From Rivihabitans pingtungensis (GTDB lineage Bacteria > Pseudomonadota > Gammaproteobacteria > Burkholderiales > Aquaspirillaceae), in assembly GCF_003201855.1 (NCBI RefSeq), contig NZ_QJKI01000011.1, positions 1 to 64,000 of the forward strand: a stretch of DNA of 64,000 nt, read 5' to 3'. The translations under genes were made by a program, and so were the position numbers. Shown here piece by piece: positions 18,472 through 28,231 of this stretch. Each line of letters opens with the position of its first letter. Position 1 is the first letter of the stretch. The notes beneath the pieces were generated by a model that made no database searches, was not told where the DNA came from, and worked only from the letters and a program-made list of their open reading frames with translations.

Positions 18472-19515
18472 ATGACCATGACCGCTTACGACACCCTGCG
18501 TGAACAACTCAGCGCCCAGCCGCGCACCTGGCTGGTGACCGGCTGCGCCGGCTTTATCGGCAGCAATCTGCTGGAAGCCCTGCTGCGCCTGGGCCAGACG
18601 GTGATTGGCCTGGATAACTTCTCCACCGGCCATCAAGGCAATCTGGACGAAGTGCGTCAGCTGGTGGGCGACGCCGCCTGGGCGCGCTTTACCTTTATCC
18701 AAGGCGACATCCGCGACGCCGACGCCTGCGCGCGCGCTGTGAACGGCGTGGACTACGTGCTGCATCAAGCCGCGCTGGGCAGCGTGCCGCGCTCGCTGGA
18801 CGACCCGTGGAACACCCACGACAACAATATCAACGGCTTTTTGCGCCTGCTGATCGCCAGCCGCGACGCTGGCGTCAAGCGCTTTGTTTACGCCGCGTCC
18901 AGCTCGACTTACGGCGACCACCCCGGCCTGCCCAAGGTGGAAGAGCAAATCGGCAAGCCGCTGTCGCCGTATGCAGTGACCAAATACGTCAACGAGCTGT
19001 ACGGCGATGTGTTTGCCCGCGCCTACGGCGTGTCGGCGGTGGGCCTGCGCTACTTCAATGTGTTTGGCCCGCGCCAGGACCCGAACGGCGCCTACGCTGC
19101 AGTGATGCCGATGTGGTTTGCCGCGCTGCTGAACAACGACACCGTGTACATCAACGGCGATGGCGAAACCAGCCGCGACTTCTGCTTTGTCGGCAACGCC
19201 GTGCAGGCCAATCTGCTGGCCGCCACTGCGCCGTCGCTGCCCGAGGGCCACGAAGTGTTCAACGTCGCCGTCGGCGACCGCACCACGCTGAACGAGCTGT
19301 ACGCCGCCATCCGCGAGCAAGTGGCGCGTTGGCGGCCCGAGGCAGCGCAGTGCCAGCCGGTGTACCGCGATTTTCGCGCCGGTGACGTGCGCCACTCACA
19401 AGCCGACATCAGCAAGGCCGCCAGCCTGCTGGGCTACGCGCCGACACACCGCGTGGCCGAAGGGCTGGATATCGCCGCACCGTGGTATGCGCAACTGTTT
19501 GGAGCCACTGCGTGA
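18472..19515 (+). CDS. tviC: UDP-N-acetylglucosamine 4-epimerase (TviC/WbpP family)
   Basis: Extended short-chain dehydrogenase/reductase, 347 aa. The NAD motif [15 protein letters not shown] and the catalytic Y167-x3-K171 ([14 protein letters not shown]) are intact. The segment [15 protein letters not shown] with an extra serine run matches the WbpP/TviC type epimerases, which prefer N-acetylated UDP-hexoses. Together with the upstream dehydrogenase it should make UDP-GalNAcA-type donors. There are two possible starts (18472 and 18478); the first has GAGG upstream. The stop overlaps the GTG start of the next gene by 4 bases. Confidence 0.9.
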   Translation: MTMTAYDTLREQLSAQPRTWLVTGCAGFIGSNLLEALLRLGQTVIGLDNFSTGHQGNLDEVRQLVGDAAWARFTFIQGDIRDADACARAVNGVDYVLHQAALGSVPRSLDDPWNTHDNNINGFLRLLIASRDAGVKRFVYAASSSTYGDHPGLPKVEEQIGKPLSPYAVTKYVNELYGDVFARAYGVSAVGLRYFNVFGPRQDPNGAYAAVMPMWFAALLNNDTVYINGDGETSRDFCFVGNAVQANLLAATAPSLPEGHEVFNVAVGDRTTLNELYAAIREQVARWRPEAAQCQPVYRDFRAGDVRHSQADISKAASLLGYAPTHRVAEGLDIAAPWYAQLFGATA

Positions 19516-20546
19516 AGCGGGTGCTGATTATCCGCCGCGACAATATTGGCGACCTGGTGTGCACCACGCCTTTGTTCTCGGCGCTGCGCGAAGCCTTGCC
19601 CAATGCCTATCTGGCGGCGCTGGTGAACAGCTACAACGCCGAAGCGCTGCACGACAACCCGGTGCTGGACGATGTGTTTGTCTACACCAAGGCCAAGCAC
19701 AGCGAACGCTCGAAACTGCGCGTGTGGTGGGACACCTGGCGCTTGATGCGCAGCCTGCGCGCCAAGCAGTTTGACCTGGTGCTGCTGCCCTCGGGCGGCG
19801 ACCAGGCGCACGCGCTGAAGCTGGCGCGGATGATCAAGCCCGGCAAGGTGGCCGGCTTTGCGCCGACCAAGGGCCTGGATGTCACCGTACCGGCCGACAA
19901 CAAGCCGCAGCTGGAAGCCGAGCGCATCCTCAAGCTGCTGCCGGCGCTGGGCCTGCGCCGCGGCAAGCTGTCGCCGGCCAGCACCTTTGCCCGCAACGAA
20001 GAACGCGCCGCCGCGCGCATGGCGCTGGTGCAAGCCAATATCGAGCCCGGCCCGCGCAAACCGCTGATCGGCCTGCACATCAGCGCGCGCAAACCCCGCC
20101 AGCGCTGGCCGGCCGAGCGCTTTGTCGAACTGGCCGCCCGGCTGAACAAAGCCACTGGTGCGGCCTTCATGCTGTTCTGGTCACCCGGCGACGAAGACCA
20201 CCCGCAACACCCCGGCGACGACCGCAAGGCGCGCGAGATCATCGCCGCCTGCCAGGAGCGCAACCTGCCGCTGTTGCCCTACCCGACCGAACGGCTGGAG
20301 CAACTGATTGGCGGCCTGTCGGTGTGTCAGTCGGTGATTTGCAGCGACGGCGGCGCCATGCACCTGGCTGCCGGACTGGGCAAGCCGATGGTGTGCCTGT
20401 TCGGCAACAGCGACGCCAAGGTGTGGGCGCCGTGCGGCAGCGCGCCGTTCAAAATCCTGCAGCCGGCCAGCCAGACCGTGGCCGACATCAGCGTGGACGA
20501 AGTGGCCGCCACTTGGCGGCGGCTGCATATCGGGCAGATTCGGTAG
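19512..20546 (+). CDS. Glycosyltransferase family 9 (heptosyltransferase-like)
   Basis: 344-aa GT-B fold transferase of family 9, the family of LPS heptosyltransferases. Landmarks are the N-terminal [20 protein letters not shown], the [16 protein letters not shown] donor-site region and the C-terminal [21 protein letters not shown] with a final WAPCG. The GTG start at 19512 overlaps the epimerase stop by 4 bases, so it belongs to the tviB-tviC operon and may use a sugar made by that pathway or act on LPS core or O-chain. The acceptor and donor cannot be determined from sequence. Confidence 0.85.
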   Translation: MKRVLIIRRDNIGDLVCTTPLFSALREALPNAYLAALVNSYNAEALHDNPVLDDVFVYTKAKHSERSKLRVWWDTWRLMRSLRAKQFDLVLLPSGGDQAHALKLARMIKPGKVAGFAPTKGLDVTVPADNKPQLEAERILKLLPALGLRRGKLSPASTFARNEERAAARMALVQANIEPGPRKPLIGLHISARKPRQRWPAERFVELAARLNKATGAAFMLFWSPGDEDHPQHPGDDRKAREIIAACQERNLPLLPYPTERLEQLIGGLSVCQSVICSDGGAMHLAAGLGKPMVCLFGNSDAKVWAPCGSAPFKILQPASQTVADISVDEVAATWRRLHIGQIR

Positions 20547-20950
20547 CGGCGCGGCGGGGCCTGTGTGCGGGTCTCGCCGTGTGTCGCCGACCGTCCTTTT
20601 GCCTCTCACTTCTTCGTTTTCTACGCCGACAGCCGCTGTGCGGACGCGTGCCACGCGTAGCCTGCGGTCTTACCCCGCCGCAGTACGTGCGTTGCGCTGC
20701 CGTACACGATGTGTCCCCTCATGCATTGGATGGCGTTTGAGTCTTAAGCCATGATTCATCTTGGCGCGCTATCCTGCGCAATTCTGTCATTGCCGCCGCC
20801 TGGCATCTGGCGTGGCAGAGGATGGCAAAACCTTGCGCAGCCTCAAGTCATGACGCTTGCGTTTCACGTAGAGTGCCCGCATGAAAGCTTTTGTTGACTG
20901 TTTGTTCGCGCTTTTCGCCGGATCCGGCGGTGGGTGCGTCGGAGGCCGCC
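20547..20950. other. Non-coding interval before the two-component system
   Basis: 404 bases without a convincing gene. It contains short GC-rich inverted words (for example ACGCGTgcCACGCGT around 20645-20660) but no T-run terminator. A 31-codon frame beginning with ATG at 20881 overlaps the response-regulator start and could be chance. The promoter of the regulator should lie in the right half. Confidence 0.4.
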
Positions 20951-21607
20951 ATGCGCATCCTGCTGGTAGAAGATGACCTCTTGCTGGGCGACGGGGTCGA
21001 AGCCGGCCTGCGCCAGACCGGCTTCACGGTAGACTGGATCAAAGACGGCGTGTCGGCGCGCTCGGCGCTGGAGGTGGTGGATTATGACGGCATGGTGCTG
21101 GACATCAACCTGCCGCGCCTGTCCGGGCTCGACCTGTTAAGCGAAATCCGCCGCGCCGGCAATGCCTTGCCGGTGCTGCTGCTCACCGCCCGCGATACGG
21201 TGGAAGACCGCATCCTGGGGCTGGACGCCGGGGCAGATGATTATCTGGTCAAGCCGTTTGCCTTGGGCGAGCTGGTGGCGCGTTTGCGCGCCGTGGTGCG
21301 CCGCGCCCATGGCCGCGCCAGCCCAACGCTGGAATACGCCGGCCTGAGCCTGGACCCTGGCGCACACAAGGCGTGTTATCAGGGGCAGGACATCGAGCTG
21401 ACCGGTAAAGAATTCCAGCTGCTTGAGCTGTTTCTGGATAACCGCAATAAAGTGCTATCGCGCCAGCAAATCGAAGAAAAACTCTACGGCTGGAATCAAG
21501 AAGTCGCCAGCAACGCCGTGGAAGTTCACATCCACCACCTGCGCAAAAAGCTGGGCGCGCACTTCATCCGCACCCATCGCGGTGTCGGCTATCAACTGGG
21601 CGCCTGA
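20951..21607 (+). CDS. OmpR-family response regulator (QseB/PmrA type)
   Basis: 218-aa response regulator. Receiver domain (residues 1-115) with acidic pair E7-D8-D9, phospho-acceptor D51 (MVLDINLPRLSG) and K101 (DDYLVKPF); C-terminal winged-helix DNA-binding domain (about 125-218: LTGKEFQLLELFLDN, VHIHHLRKKLG, TRHRGVGYQL-like end). The start at 20951 has GGAGG at 20941-20945. The cognate histidine kinase lies 91 bases downstream. The stimulus and target genes are unknown; the neighbouring binding protein and gab genes are possible targets by position only. Confidence 0.92.
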   Translation: MRILLVEDDLLLGDGVEAGLRQTGFTVDWIKDGVSARSALEVVDYDGMVLDINLPRLSGLDLLSEIRRAGNALPVLLLTARDTVEDRILGLDAGADDYLVKPFALGELVARLRAVVRRAHGRASPTLEYAGLSLDPGAHKACYQGQDIELTGKEFQLLELFLDNRNKVLSRQQIEEKLYGWNQEVASNAVEVHIHHLRKKLGAHFIRTHRGVGYQLGA

Positions 21608-21698
21608 CGTCCGGCGGTCGGCCGTGATGGTATGAGCACGGGTGGGGCTGGCATCATTGCGGTTCTGCCTGTGTTTTATCCTGCCGAAAGCCTGTCCC

Positions 21699-23102
21699 AT
21701 GTTCCGACGCCTGATCAACTGGCTGAACCGTTCCATCCACCGCCGCCTGCTGGCCTTGCTGGCACTGGGCCTGCCACTGTTGTGGCTGGCCAGCGCCGGG
21801 CTGGCCTATATGACTGCACGCTACGAAGTCAACGAACTCTTCGACACCGAACAGGTGCTGTTTGCCCAGTTTCTGGCCTCGGTGGATTTGCGCGCCCGTC
21901 AGGCCGGGGCAGAAATCCTGCCGCATCGCCCACAAGAAATCAAAGACCTGTTCGACGATGATCACAGCGGCGGCGAGATCGATGCTGATGATTTTGCCTT
22001 TCAGCTGCGTGATGCCCAAGGGCATCTGCGCTTGAGTGATGTGCGGCAAACGCCCCTGCCGGCGCGCATGGATTACACCGGCTTTGCCGATGTGAAAATC
22101 GACAAGACTGTGTGGCGGGTGTACTACCTGAACGACCGCGCCAGGGATTTGTCGATTGCCGTGGGCCAAAAGCTCAAGGAGCGCACCAGTCTGGCGCGGG
22201 TGCTGGCGCTGGGCCAGCTTACCCCCTGGCTGTTGACCATGCCGCTGGTGTTGGGCTGGATCTGGTGGGGCGTGCGCCAGGGCTTGCGTCCTTTGCGCAG
22301 TCTCACCGACCAGATCGCCAGCCAGCAGCCTACCCGGCTGACGCCGCTGGCGGCCGGGCAGGTGCCGGATGAAATCGCGCCACTGGTTCACGCCCTGAAT
22401 GCCTTGCTGGCACGCTTGGACGAAGCGCTGGACAGCGAGCGGCGCTTTACCGCCGACGCCGCCCACGAGCTGCGCACGCCACTGGCAGCGCTGCGCGTGC
22501 AAGTGGAAGTCGCCCAACTGGCCAACGGCCCCGAGGCGCGGCGCAAAGCCTTGGGCCAGGTGTTGGCCGGTATTGACCGCGCCACCCGCTTGGTCAGCCA
22601 ACTGCTGACCCTGGCGCGTCTGGACCATAATCCGCAGGCGCTGGCTGGCGATGCCGAGCTGGTGGCGCTGGCCCGTCAGCATTTGCTGGACGCCAGCGAC
22701 GACGCCACCGCGCGCAATGTGCGCTGCGAATGGCCAGACAGCCTGCCTGTCTGGCCGCATCCGGTGAATCCGGCCCTGCCGGACGTTTTGCTGCGTAATC
22801 TGGTGGATAACGCCGTGCGCTACACCCCCGCTGGCGGGCGGGTGTGGCTGGAAGACGCCGGCCAAGGCTGGCTGACACTGGCCAATGACGCACCGGAGAC
22901 GCTGGATGCCGAGACATTGGCGCGCCTGGGCGAGCGATTTTTTCGGCCGGCCGGGCAAAGCGCCAGCGGCAGCGGCCTGGGCTTGTCGATTGCCCGCCGC
23001 GCCGCACGGCTGTGTGGGCTGGAATTGTCCCTGTCGCTGCGTGAAGGGGTGTTTCGCGCGCAGTTGCGCACTTCTGCGAGCCACTTGAAAGCGCACGGCT
23101 GA
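21699..23102 (+). CDS. Sensor histidine kinase (QseC/TctE type) with atypical G1 box
   Basis: 467-aa inner-membrane kinase with a transmembrane helix at about 16-38, a periplasmic domain (about 40-165) containing an acidic DDDHSGGEIDADD stretch (86-98), a second helix (about 168-192), HAMP, HisKA with phospho-acceptor His256 (TADAAHELRTPLAAL), an N box (LLRNLVDNAVRYTPAGG) and a G2 box (GSGLGLSIARR). The G1 box usually read as DNGPG is here NDAPE, so the adenine-contacting Asp and the glycines are not in their normal arrangement; ATP binding may still work. The start is taken at 21699, giving a short cytoplasmic N-terminus before the first helix; the binding site is weak, and an in-frame start at 21642 exists. 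Confidence 0.88.
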   Translation: MFRRLINWLNRSIHRRLLALLALGLPLLWLASAGLAYMTARYEVNELFDTEQVLFAQFLASVDLRARQAGAEILPHRPQEIKDLFDDDHSGGEIDADDFAFQLRDAQGHLRLSDVRQTPLPARMDYTGFADVKIDKTVWRVYYLNDRARDLSIAVGQKLKERTSLARVLALGQLTPWLLTMPLVLGWIWWGVRQGLRPLRSLTDQIASQQPTRLTPLAAGQVPDEIAPLVHALNALLARLDEALDSERRFTADAAHELRTPLAALRVQVEVAQLANGPEARRKALGQVLAGIDRATRLVSQLLTLARLDHNPQALAGDAELVALARQHLLDASDDATARNVRCEWPDSLPVWPHPVNPALPDVLLRNLVDNAVRYTPAGGRVWLEDAGQGWLTLANDAPETLDAETLARLGERFFRPAGQSASGSGLGLSIARRAARLCGLELSLSLREGVFRAQLRTSASHLKAHG

Positions 23103-23347
23103 GCGCCGGGCTTGTGTGCAATCGGGTGTCAAAAAAATTCAACACCTCTACCGCAGAGTGTTTAAATTTTTGCGATTTCCTGTGGTATTTTCTTAAACGC
23201 ACGCCTACAATCAAATACGTTCATCCTCGCCCGGATGGCTGCGTGGGCTTGGTGCTCGCGCCCTGGCGTGATTCCATGGACATTCCTGCTTGGCAGCCAC
23301 CGGCAATTCCCCGATAGTAGGCGCCAGTGAAGCCATGAAAGATCGCC

Positions 23348-24478
23348 ATGAACTGGAATGCATGCGCTGGCCTTGCCCTGCTGGCGCTGTGTGTGTGTGG
23401 TGCGGCCCGTGCCGAACCGGCTGAAGGCCAGCTCAAACTGATTGTCTGGCCTGGTTATGCCGAGCGTGGGCAAACCGACCTGCGCTACGACTGGGTGACG
23501 CCGTTTGAACGGGAAACCGGCTGCAAGGTCAGTGTGCGGGTGGCATTGAATTCTGACGAGATGGTCAACCTGATGAATCAGGGGGGCTTTGATCTGGTCA
23601 GCGCCTCAGGCGACGCCAGCCTGCGCCTGATCTTTGCCCGCAAGGTGGCCGCCCTGGATCCGGCGCGTGTGCCCGGCTGGGAGCAGATCGAGCCACGCCT
23701 GCGGCAGGGCAGCGGCTTGCAGGTGGCTGGCGCCACCTATGGTGTGCCCTTTGTCTGGGGCGCCAATATGCTGTTGTACGACAGTCGGCAGTTTCGGCAG
23801 GCGCCGGGCTGGTCGGCCGTGTTTGAGCCGCAAACCCTGGCTGATGGCCAGCCCAGTCAGGGGCGTGTGCAGATGCACCGTGGGCCGATGGCCATTGCCG
23901 AAGCTGCGCTGTATCTGATGAAACAGCGCCCGGCACTGGGTATTGTCGATCCATACGAATTGTCGCCCACCCAGTATGCCCAAGTGCTGGCGCTGTTGCG
24001 CCAGCAGCGCAACTGGGTGTGGCAATACTGGCAGGACCCGGAACAGCAGGTGCATGATTTTCGCCAGCAGACCCTGGCGTTGAGCACGGGCTGGGGGTAT
24101 ACGGCGCGTGCCTTGCAGCGCCAGGGCATCAGCGTGCGGGCAGTGATTCCGCGCGAAGGCGCCACTGGCTGGGTGGACAGCTGGATGTTGCACAGTCAGG
24201 CCGCACACCCGGTGTGCGCCTATCAGTGGATGGCCTATACCCTGCGCCCGCGTGTGCAGGCCATGGTGGCTGAATGGTATGGCGCCAATCCGGCCAATGC
24301 CCAGGCGTGCGCCTTGCGCGGGCCGGCGGGTGAGTCGGTGTGCGACGACAGCCAGCACAAGCGGTTTGCCGATTTGCACTTCTGGCGCACGCCACAGGCC
24401 AATTGCGCCAGCCAGCCGCGTTGTGTGCCCTATGCTACCTGGGCCAAGGATTATGCCCGGATCGTGGCGGGCCGCTGA
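23348..24478 (+). CDS. Periplasmic solute-binding protein, polyamine (PotD-like) type
   Basis: 376-aa exported protein with a signal peptide (cleavage about residue 22, GAARA-EPAEG) and the type-2 periplasmic-binding fold of the PotD/spermidine-putrescine group: LKLIVWPGYAERG opening, LNSDEMVNLMNQGGFDLVSASGD, VPFVWGANMLLYDS hinge and TGWVDSWMLHSQAAHPVCAYQWM near the C-terminus. It has several Cys residues (CKVSV; CALRGPAGESVCDD; CASQPRCVPY) that could form disulfides. No permease or ATPase gene is adjacent, so it is either an orphan transport component or a sensor partner of the upstream two-component system. The gabT-gabD genes downstream fit a polyamine/GABA link, but this is inference. Confidence 0.75.
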   Translation: MNWNACAGLALLALCVCGAARAEPAEGQLKLIVWPGYAERGQTDLRYDWVTPFERETGCKVSVRVALNSDEMVNLMNQGGFDLVSASGDASLRLIFARKVAALDPARVPGWEQIEPRLRQGSGLQVAGATYGVPFVWGANMLLYDSRQFRQAPGWSAVFEPQTLADGQPSQGRVQMHRGPMAIAEAALYLMKQRPALGIVDPYELSPTQYAQVLALLRQQRNWVWQYWQDPEQQVHDFRQQTLALSTGWGYTARALQRQGISVRAVIPREGATGWVDSWMLHSQAAHPVCAYQWMAYTLRPRVQAMVAEWYGANPANAQACALRGPAGESVCDDSQHKRFADLHFWRTPQANCASQPRCVPYATWAKDYARIVAGR

Positions 24479-24698
24479 CGCCGGGCAGCCAGTGTTGTTT
24501 TACTGTTTTTGTCGGTTTTTTGTAGAGGGAATCGCCGGCCAACTGGTCGGCGCGTATCCGTAGACCGCCACAGGCGGCATGAGCCAGCAGCAAGGCTCCG
24601 GAACCCACGCGCGAGCCGGGTGGCCGCGCGCGTTGTCATCATGATGTCTTGACCCAACACACGGGGCGGCGCCGCCGCCGCACGGGAGAACCCATACA

Positions 24699-25982
24699 AT
24701 GAGCACCACCACCAACGCCAGCTTGCAACAACGCAAAGAAGCCGCAACCCCGCGCGGGGTCGGCGTGATGTGCGGTTTTTACATCGACCGCGCCAAAAAC
24801 GCTGAACTCTGGGACATCGAAGGTCGCCGCTACATCGACTTTGCCGGCGGCATTGGCGTGCTGAACACCGGCCACCTGAACGACAAAGTGGCCGCCGCCG
24901 TGGCCGCCCAAGCCGAGAAATTCAGCCACACCTGCTATCAAGTGGTGCCCTACGAGCTGTATGTGTCGGTGGCGGAAAAACTCAACGCCATCACCCCGGG
25001 CGACCACGCCAAGAAAACCTGCTTTTTCACCTCCGGCGCTGAAGCGGTGGAAAACGCCATCAAGATCGCCCGCAGCCACACCGGCCGTCCGGGCGTGATC
25101 GCCTTCTTTGGCGGCTACCACGGTCGCACCAATATGACCCTGGGCCTGACCGGCAAAGTGGCCCCGTACAAGCTGGGCTTTGGCCCCTTCCCGGGCGAAG
25201 TGTTCCACGCCCCCTACCCGAACCCGATGCACGGCGTGAGCGAAGAAGAAGCGCTCAAGGGCCTGGAAAAGATTTTCAAGTGTGACATCGATCCCAAGCG
25301 CGTGGCGGCCATCATCATCGAGCCGGTGCAAGGCGAAGGCGGTTTTAATGTCACCCCGAACAGCTTCTTGGCCGCGCTGCGCGCCATCTGTGATGAACAC
25401 GGCATCCTGCTGATCGCCGACGAAGTGCAATCCGGCTTTGCCCGCACCGGCAAGATGTTCGCCATGGACCACACTGGCGTGATCCCCGACCTGATGACCA
25501 TGGCCAAGTCGCTGGCTGGCGGCTACCCGCTGTCCGCCGTCACCGGCCGCGCCGAAGTGATGGACGCCCCGGCCGCTGGCGGCCTGGGCGGCACCTACGC
25601 CGGCAGCCCGCTGGCCCTGGCCGCCGCCGAAGCAGTGATGGACGTGATTGCCGAAGACAAGCTGTGCGAACGCGCGCAACTGCTGGGCGACAAGCTCAAG
25701 GCCAAGCTGGACAGCCTGAAGGCTGACATTCCGCACATCGCCCAAGCCCGTGGCCTGGGCGCCATGGTGGCGGTGGAATTCATGAAGCCGGGCACCAACA
25801 CCCCGGATGCCGACTTTGCCAAGAAAGCCCAGCAATACGCACTGCAACACGGCTTGATCCTGCTGACCTGCGGCATGTACTACAACGTGATGCGCTTCCT
25901 GTTCCCGCTGACCATCGAAGACGCCGTGTTCGATGAAGCCATGGGCATCATGGAAGCCGCGCTGCGCCACGCCGCCGCCTGA
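24699..25982 (+). CDS. gabT: 4-aminobutyrate aminotransferase
   Basis: Class III PLP-dependent transaminase, 427 aa, converting GABA and 2-oxoglutarate to succinate semialdehyde and glutamate. The PLP-binding lysine is K270 (TMAKSLAGGYPLSA); other landmarks are DFAGGIGVLNTGH, FFTSGAEAVENAIKIAR, FFGGYHGRTNMTLGLTGK, IIEPVQGEGGF and LLIADEVQSGFARTG. It is followed by gabD after a 64-base gap that contains a strong hairpin, which may set the ratio of the two enzymes. The start has GGGAGA just upstream. Confidence 0.95.
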   Translation: MSTTTNASLQQRKEAATPRGVGVMCGFYIDRAKNAELWDIEGRRYIDFAGGIGVLNTGHLNDKVAAAVAAQAEKFSHTCYQVVPYELYVSVAEKLNAITPGDHAKKTCFFTSGAEAVENAIKIARSHTGRPGVIAFFGGYHGRTNMTLGLTGKVAPYKLGFGPFPGEVFHAPYPNPMHGVSEEEALKGLEKIFKCDIDPKRVAAIIIEPVQGEGGFNVTPNSFLAALRAICDEHGILLIADEVQSGFARTGKMFAMDHTGVIPDLMTMAKSLAGGYPLSAVTGRAEVMDAPAAGGLGGTYAGSPLALAAAEAVMDVIAEDKLCERAQLLGDKLKAKLDSLKADIPHIAQARGLGAMVAVEFMKPGTNTPDADFAKKAQQYALQHGLILLTCGMYYNVMRFLFPLTIEDAVFDEAMGIMEAALRHAAA

Positions 25983-25996
25983 TTCTGCCGCCCGCC

Positions 25997-26017
25997 GGCC
26001 CACCCACTGGGTGGGCC
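25997..26017 (+). terminator. Intercistronic hairpin between gabT and gabD
   Basis: Perfect inverted repeat GGCCCACCC (25997-26005), ACT, GGGTGGGCC (26009-26017), followed by only GTTTG. More likely an attenuator or mRNA stability element than a full terminator, because gabD follows within 30 bases and lacks another obvious promoter. Confidence 0.5.
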
Positions 26018-26046
26018 GTTTGCCTGTCATCACCGGAAAGCCCGAC

Positions 26047-27507
26047 ATGCTGAATCTGAAAGACCCCGAGCTGCTGCGTCAGCAGTGCTATATCGACGGC
26101 GCCTGGGTGGATGCCGACAATGGCGCCACCCTGGATGTGACCAATCCGGCCACTGGCGAACTGGTGGCGCGCGTGCCGAAAATGGGCGCCGCCGAAACCC
26201 GTCGCGCCATCGAGGCCGCCGAACGCGCCTGGCCGGCCTGGAAGCGCAAAACCGCCAAAGAACGCAGCGCCATCCTGCGCCGCTGGTTTGAACTGATGAT
26301 GGCCGCCCAGGACGACCTGGCCGCCATCCTCACCGCCGAACAAGGCAAGCCGCTGGCCGAAGCCAAGGGCGAAATCGCCTACGGCGCCAGCTACTTCGAG
26401 TGGTACGCCGAAGAAGCCAAGCGCGTGTACGGCGACACCATCCCCACCCATCAGGGCGACAAGCGCGTGGTGGTGCTGAAAGACCCGATTGGCGTGTGCG
26501 CTGCCGTCACCCCGTGGAACTTCCCCAACGCCATGATCACCCGCAAGGCTGGCCCGGCGCTGGCCGCCGGCTGCCCGATTGTGGTCAAGCCCGCCTCGCA
26601 AACCCCGCTGTCGGCGCTGGCGATTGCCGTGCTGGCCGAGCGTGCTGGCGTGCCGGCTGGCGTGTTCAGCGTGCTGACCGGTTCCGCTGCCGCGATTGGC
26701 GGCGAGCTGACCGCCAGCCCGATTGTGCGCAAATTCTCGTTCACCGGCTCGACCGAAATCGGCCGCGAACTGATTGCCCAGTGCGCGCCGACGGTGAAAA
26801 AAGTGTCGATGGAGCTGGGCGGCAATGCGCCGTTCATCGTGTTTGACGACGCCGACCTGGACGCGGCGGTTGAAGGCGCGATGATCTCCAAATACCGCAA
26901 TGCCGGGCAAACCTGCGTCTGCGCCAACCGCCTGTACGTGCAGGCCGGCGTATACGACGCCTTCGCCGAAAAATTCGCCGCCGCCGTGGCCCAGCTCAAG
27001 GTCGGCAACGGCTTTGAAGCCGGCGTCACCCAGGGCCCGATGATCGACGAAAAAGCCGTCGGCAAAGTGGAAGAACACATCGCTGACGCCCTGGCCAAGG
27101 GCGGCAAGCTGGTGGCCGGCGGCAAGCGCCATGCCCTGGGCGGCAGCTTCTTTGAGCCGACCATCATCACTGGCGTGACCCAGGCGATGAAAGTGGCCAA
27201 GGAAGAAACCTTCGGCCCGCTGGCCCCGCTGTTCAAGTTCGACACCGAAGCCGATGTGGTGGCCATGGCCAATGACACCGAATTCGGCCTGGCCAGCTAC
27301 TTCTACAGCCGCGACATCGGCCGCGTCTGGCGGGTGGCCGAGCAGCTGGAATACGGCATGATCGGCATCAACACCGGGATCATCTCCAACGAAGCCGCGC
27401 CGTTTGGCGGGGTGAAGCAATCCGGCCTCGGCCGCGAAGGCTCGCACTACGGCATGGACGACTATCTGGAAATCAAATACCTGCTGGTCGGTGGTCTGGA
27501 CCGCTAA
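26047..27507 (+). CDS. gabD: Succinate-semialdehyde dehydrogenase (NADP+)
   Basis: Aldehyde dehydrogenase family enzyme, 486 aa, oxidising succinate semialdehyde to succinate, the second step of GABA degradation. Motifs present: TPWNFPNAMITRKAGPALAAG (cofactor site), FTGSTEIGREL, MELGGNAPFIVF (catalytic Glu) and NAGQTCVCANRLYV with catalytic Cys290. The C-terminus has the usual APFGGVKQSGLGREGS. The start at 26047 is preceded by GGAAAG; the open frame upstream is inside gabT. Five bases after the stop begins a palindromic repeat (27513-27584), then a strong terminator. Confidence 0.95.
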   Translation: MLNLKDPELLRQQCYIDGAWVDADNGATLDVTNPATGELVARVPKMGAAETRRAIEAAERAWPAWKRKTAKERSAILRRWFELMMAAQDDLAAILTAEQGKPLAEAKGEIAYGASYFEWYAEEAKRVYGDTIPTHQGDKRVVVLKDPIGVCAAVTPWNFPNAMITRKAGPALAAGCPIVVKPASQTPLSALAIAVLAERAGVPAGVFSVLTGSAAAIGGELTASPIVRKFSFTGSTEIGRELIAQCAPTVKKVSMELGGNAPFIVFDDADLDAAVEGAMISKYRNAGQTCVCANRLYVQAGVYDAFAEKFAAAVAQLKVGNGFEAGVTQGPMIDEKAVGKVEEHIADALAKGGKLVAGGKRHALGGSFFEPTIITGVTQAMKVAKEETFGPLAPLFKFDTEADVVAMANDTEFGLASYFYSRDIGRVWRVAEQLEYGMIGINTGIISNEAAPFGGVKQSGLGREGSHYGMDDYLEIKYLLVGGLDR

Positions 27508-27512
27508 GCGCT

Positions 27513-27584
27513 GCTGACCAAGCCGTGTTGCGTGTACTGTCTGCTCGTGTGCCTGGCAGGCACGCTGCGCTGAGTTTGGTGAGC
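27513..27584 (+). repeat. Palindromic repeat, copy A
   Basis: A 72-base element starting 5 bases after the gabD stop, bounded by GCTGACCAAGCC at the left and GTTTGGTGAGC at the right (imperfect inverted repeats). It shares TGTACTGTCTGC and CGCTGCGCTG with the copy at 40256 in the same order and orientation. Confidence 0.65.
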
Positions 27585-27624
27585 ACCCGTTTGATCTTTC
27601 CTGTGTGACCCCGTGAGCCTGAAA

Positions 27625-27656
27625 CGGCGCGCCCTGTTGGGTGCGCCGTTTTTTTG
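27625..27656 (+). terminator. Rho-independent terminator of the gab operon
   Basis: Ten-pair hairpin (arms 27625-27634 and 27639-27648, loop TGTT, one G-U pair) followed by eight or more T residues. It separates gabTD from the DUF523 gene. Confidence 0.8.
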
Positions 27657-27721
27657 CCTCGCTGCTGGCTGCGCGGGTATGCTGGCCGCCGTCGACCCCG
27701 CGCCACAAGAAAGCCCCTGCC

Positions 27722-28231
27722 ATGTCCACCCCCATCCTGATCAGCGCCTGTTTGCTGGGCGCGCCGGTGCGCTACGACGGCGAGCACTGCCGCCAGGATC
27801 ACCCCTGGCTGCGCGCGCTGGCCGACGCCGGCCGGCTATTGCCTATCTGCCCGGAAGTGGCCGGCGGCCTGCCCACCCCGCGCCCGCCGGCCGAGCTGTG
27901 CGGCGGCGACGGCCACGCGCTGTGGGCCGGCGCCGCGCAGGTGCGCACGGCAACGGGTGAGGATCTCAGCGCAGCGTTTTGCGCTGGCGCCCGCGCCGCC
28001 TGCGCGCTGGCCGCACAACACGGCGTGCGGCTGGCCATCCTCAAGGCGCGCAGCCCGTCCTGCGGCTGTCGGCAGGTGTACAGCGGCCAGTTTGACGGCC
28101 AATTGCGCGCCGGCCAGGGCGTGGCCGCCGCCGCGCTGGCGACGGCCGGGGTGACACTGTTTGATGAACAGCAACTGACTGAGGCCGCGCGCTGGCTGGC
28201 GGCAAACGAGGCCGAGCATGCGCCGCGCTGA
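27722..28231 (+). CDS. DUF523 family protein (YbbK-like)
   Basis: 169-aa cytoplasmic protein of the DUF523 family. The conserved signatures are ILISACLLGAPVRYDG at the N-terminus, CPEVAGGLPTPRPPAE in the middle and LKARSPSCGC late in the protein; the Cys residues in these motifs are invariant in the family and suggest a metal or thiol function that has not been established. The start at 27722 is chosen by homology of the N-terminus; the upstream frame overlaps the terminator. It overlaps the following WYL regulator gene by 14 bases. Confidence 0.85.
   Translation: MSTPILISACLLGAPVRYDGEHCRQDHPWLRALADAGRLLPICPEVAGGLPTPRPPAELCGGDGHALWAGAAQVRTATGEDLSAAFCAGARAACALAAQHGVRLAILKARSPSCGCRQVYSGQFDGQLRAGQGVAAAALATAGVTLFDEQQLTEAARWLAANEAEHAPR

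Noticed and set aside
20881..20976. A 31-codon leader-peptide-like frame before the response regulator
   Set aside because: It overlaps the regulator start in another frame, has no attenuation hairpin after it and no strong ribosome binding site.
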